Assembly: GCA_937975735.1 (NCBI GenBank)
Contig: CALJUI010000293.1
Location: 1 to 7,550 of the forward strand
DNA length: 7,550 bases
DNA from: an uncultured Rubrivivax sp.
GTDB taxonomy: Bacteria; Pseudomonadota; Gammaproteobacteria; Burkholderiales; Burkholderiaceae_C
Reading direction: 5' to 3'
The notes under the pieces were generated by a model that was not told the DNA's origin, did no database searches, and saw nothing but the letters and a program-made list of their open reading frames with translations. Positions 5,956-7,550 of this stretch are shown here, in pieces. Both the position numbers and the translations under genes were made by a program. Position 1 is the stretch's first letter, and every line of letters begins with the position of its first letter.

Positions 5956-5984
5956 ATTGTAGGCATCCCCCGGTCGGGCGTCAG
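5956..5984 (-). promoter_or_regulatory. Sigma-70-type promoter of the UPF0114 gene
   Basis: On the minus strand CTGACG (5984-5979) and TACAAT (5961-5956) are separated by exactly 17 bp. They match the -35 and -10 consensus at 4 of 6 and 5 of 6 positions. The predicted start is near 5949, 21 nt before the ATG at 5928. This is the best promoter in the window. CGTCAGA, which contains the -35 on its other strand, is repeated at 5996-6002. Confidence 0.6.
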
Positions 5985-6031
5985 AGTAAGCCGTCCGTCA
6001 GACCCGGGCGCCACATTCGTTTGCAGTTCAG

Positions 6032-6045
6032 CGGCCCTGCGGCCG
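6032..6045 (+). promoter_or_regulatory. Small hairpin in the acs leader
   Basis: CGGCC-CTGC-GGCCG forms a 5-bp stem that ends 6 nt before the acs Shine-Dalgarno (6052). It could modulate ribosome access but may be chance in GC-rich DNA. I saw no convincing plus-strand sigma-70 promoter for acs in 5929-6062; TTGCAG at 6021 has no matching -10. Confidence 0.15.
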
Positions 6046-6051
6046 ACACCA

Positions 6052-6056
6052 AGGAG
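6052..6056 (+). promoter_or_regulatory. Ribosome binding site of acs
   Basis: AGGAG sits 6 nt before the ATG at 6063, which is ideal spacing and confirms this start. Confidence 0.85.
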
Positions 6057-6062
6057 ACGAGC

Positions 6063-7550
<1,488 letters not shown>

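Noticed and set aside
6006..6025. Sigma-54 promoter upstream of acs ending in TTGCA
   Set aside because: The GG that should lie 12 bp before the GC of TTGCA is CC (6011-6012), so the -24 element is missing.

Overview
The window is about 70% G+C by eye. Its genes have strong third-position G/C bias, and nearly every real gene is shadowed by long open frames on the other strand. The protein variants (an acetyl-CoA synthetase with the longer loop before VGEP, and an NfeD-slipin pair) and the two TACAAT -10 boxes in a very GC-rich background fit a betaproteobacterium of the order Burkholderiales. That placement is inference; no rRNA or other marker is present.

Layout: seven genes, five complete and two cut by the window edges, packed with almost no spare DNA. 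From left to right they are an SLC13-type permease (minus, 3' end missing), a Na/Pi cotransporter family protein with a PhoU-like tail (plus), a calcium/sodium antiporter of the CaCA family (minus), an NfeD membrane protease and its partner slipin (plus, one operon joined by an ATGA overlap), a UPF0114/YqhA-like membrane protein (minus), and acetyl-CoA synthetase (plus, 5' three quarters). Strand alternates at every step except within the NfeD-slipin pair. All non-coding DNA of any size therefore lies in three divergent promoter regions of 119, 106 and 134 bp. The convergent ends overlap by 29 bp in one place and are 3 bp apart in the other.

Function: six of the seven products are membrane proteins. 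They comprise carriers for anions, phosphate and calcium, a predicted membrane protease with its scaffold, and a small multi-pass protein of unknown function. The seventh is the cytosolic enzyme that activates acetate. The genes need not act together; apart from NfeD-slipin each appears to be its own transcription unit. The protease dyad in NfeD and the hydrophobic C-terminal target-like stretch in the slipin are both intact.

I see no mobile element, CRISPR array, tRNA, rRNA, phage gene or clear horizontal-transfer signature. This looks like a core chromosomal region and I did not find an undescribed system. The points most worth a second look are regulatory: a repeated CCTACAAT -10 element at two minus-strand starts, a possible leaderless mini-ORF plus hairpin in front of the GTG-started antiporter, and a strong GC hairpin in the antiporter/NfeD divergent region.
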